From Pirellulales bacterium (lineage in GTDB: Bacteria; Planctomycetota; Planctomycetia; Pirellulales; UBA1268): DNA of 33,374 nt. The first letter of the stretch is position 1. Every line of letters begins with the position of its first letter. The notes beneath the pieces were generated by a model. That model searched no databases and had not been told where the DNA came from. It saw only the letters and a list, made by a program, of their open reading frames with translations. The stretch lies in the NCBI GenBank assembly GCA_017853835.1, contig JAFMIU010000037.1, positions 1-33,374 on the forward strand, given 5' to 3'. Of this stretch, positions 32,579 through 33,374 are shown piece by piece. A program made the position numbers and the translations under genes.

Positions 32579-33374
32579 ATGAAAAGGACGCTCATCGCCT
32601 GTGTGCTGGCGATCGCAAGTGTCGTGACGTCGGTCCATCGGGCCGACGCCGCGTATTGCGGCTTCGCCAGCTACAAGCACGGCGGCGCAAAGATGACCAC
32701 GGTCAGCTTCGCCAAGGCCCGTGCATCGTGTTCGAGTTGTGATTCGTCGGACGAGCCCTCGTGTGGTGCCGCCGCCTCGTGCTGCGGAACCCGGTTCGTC
32801 AAGGACGTCGTGTACGAGCAGAAGCAGTACACCTGCTACAAGACGGTCTGCGAGAAGGTCGTCGAGCAGCGGGAGGTCAACTGCATCCGCTACGAGACGG
32901 AAAAGTCGTTCAAGGAGGTCGAATACACCGTCTGCAAGCCGGTGTGGGAAAACCGTTCGCGCACGATCAACTACACCGTCTGCAAGCCGGTGTGGGAGAC
33001 CGTGGTGAAGGAGATCCCCTACACGGTGATGAAGCCGGTGTATGAGACCAAAACCCGCGAGATCCGCACCACGGTCTGCAAGCCGGTGTGGGAGACCTGC
33101 ACGAAGGAGATCCCCTACACGGTGTGCAAGCCCGTGTATGAGACCCGCGAGCAGTGCTACACCGTGATGAAGCCCTGCTACGAGACCAAGACCCGGGAAA
33201 TCCGGACCACGGTCTGCAAGCCGGTGTATGAGACCTGCACGAAGGAGATCCCCTACACGGTGTGCAAGCCCGTGTATGAGACCCGCGAGCAGTGCTACAC
33301 GGTGTGCAAGCCGGTGTACGAGACCCGCACGAAGGAGATCCCCTACACGGTGTGCAAGCCCGTGTATGAGACCC
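32579..33374 (+). CDS. YTV-repeat cysteine-rich envelope protein (5' part; runs off the window)
   Basis: The frame from ATG 32579 is open to the window edge, 265 codons. A signal peptide (MKRTLIACVLAIASVVTSVH, then RADA) is followed by a Cys-rich segment (CSSCDSSDEPSCGAAASCCG). Then comes a long run of repeats of the type YTVCKPVYETRTKEIP and YTVCKPVYETREQC. This is the planctomycete YTV repeat family (Pfam 'YTV'), thought to form a disulfide-rich part of the cell envelope. The repeat region itself holds a 138-nt higher-order duplication. GAGG about a dozen bases upstream is the likely ribosome-binding site; the stronger AGGAGG at 32550 is too far. It is divergent from rex. The 3' end is outside the window. 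Confidence 0.85.
   Translation, partial: MKRTLIACVLAIASVVTSVHRADAAYCGFASYKHGGAKMTTVSFAKARASCSSCDSSDEPSCGAAASCCGTRFVKDVVYEQKQYTCYKTVCEKVVEQREVNCIRYETEKSFKEVEYTVCKPVWENRSRTINYTVCKPVWETVVKEIPYTVMKPVYETKTREIRTTVCKPVWETCTKEIPYTVCKPVYETREQCYTVMKPCYETKTREIRTTVCKPVYETCTKEIPYTVCKPVYETREQCYTVCKPVYETRTKEIPYTVCKPVYET
33020..33295 (+). repeat. 138-nt tandem higher-order repeat in the YTV gene (two copies)
   Basis: Copy 1 (33020-33157) and copy 2 (33158-33295) each encode 46 residues in three sub-repeats of 16, 16 and 14: YTVMKP...TREIR, TTVCKP...TKEIP and YTVCKPVYETREQC. The DNA is nearly identical; the few differences include W to Y in sub-repeat 2 and V to C in sub-repeat 1. A third cycle starts at 33296 with a changed order. 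Confidence 0.85.

Noticed and set aside
33020..33374. Possible CRISPR-like array
   Set aside because: The repeats have no unique spacers, keep the reading frame and encode YTV protein repeats.

Overview
The window looks like a chromosomal segment of a high-GC planctomycete. The lineage call rests on gene content. There are four prepilin-like DUF1559 (H-X9-DG) proteins, PEP-CTERM surface proteins including a very large autotransporter-repeat protein, a YTV-repeat envelope protein and a planctomycete-type secreted protein. BamD-like and LptE-like lipoproteins point to a two-membrane envelope. No database search was run, so all names come from motif and family recognition.

Layout. Positions 1-2480 are an accessory strip: the 3' tail of an IS91-like transposase, a PEP-CTERM protein gene, a decayed serine recombinase and a decayed nucleotidyltransferase. 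Positions 2483-7159 (minus) hold three DUF1559 paralogues, two of them close copies, and a secreted protein. nnrE (plus) follows and converges on the next block.

Positions 8056-23360 (minus) are a dense block of 13 housekeeping genes in two transcription units. The first is purA-uppS-cdsA. The second is phoH-pgpH-ybeY-corC-recO-bamD-lptE-folP-proA and an S9 peptidase. Many junctions overlap by 1-4 nt, and these overlaps helped choose starts for uppS (GTG), bamD (GTG) and others. Together the genes cover nucleotide and lipid-carrier synthesis, phospholipid synthesis, rRNA maturation, envelope assembly, folate and proline synthesis. A pseudouridine synthase gene diverges from purA.

Positions 24542-26586 (minus) are a PEP-CTERM propeller protein coupled by ATGA to another DUF1559 protein. 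A repeat-rich spacer and tRNA-Gln(TTG) follow. Positions 27123-31127 (minus) encode a roughly 1,330-residue autotransporter-repeat/PEP-CTERM protein split by one in-frame TGA. Next comes a spacer holding a stray PEP-CTERM-like tail and a strong hairpin, then the redox repressor rex. Divergent from rex is a cysteine-rich YTV-repeat protein gene that runs off the right edge.

The most unusual items are the in-frame TGA in the giant surface protein, the two pseudogenes near 1.6-2.4 kb, the 138-nt higher-order repeat in the YTV gene, and a PgpH-type c-di-AMP phosphodiesterase gene inside an envelope/ribosome operon. I did not find a clearly new defence or mobile system.
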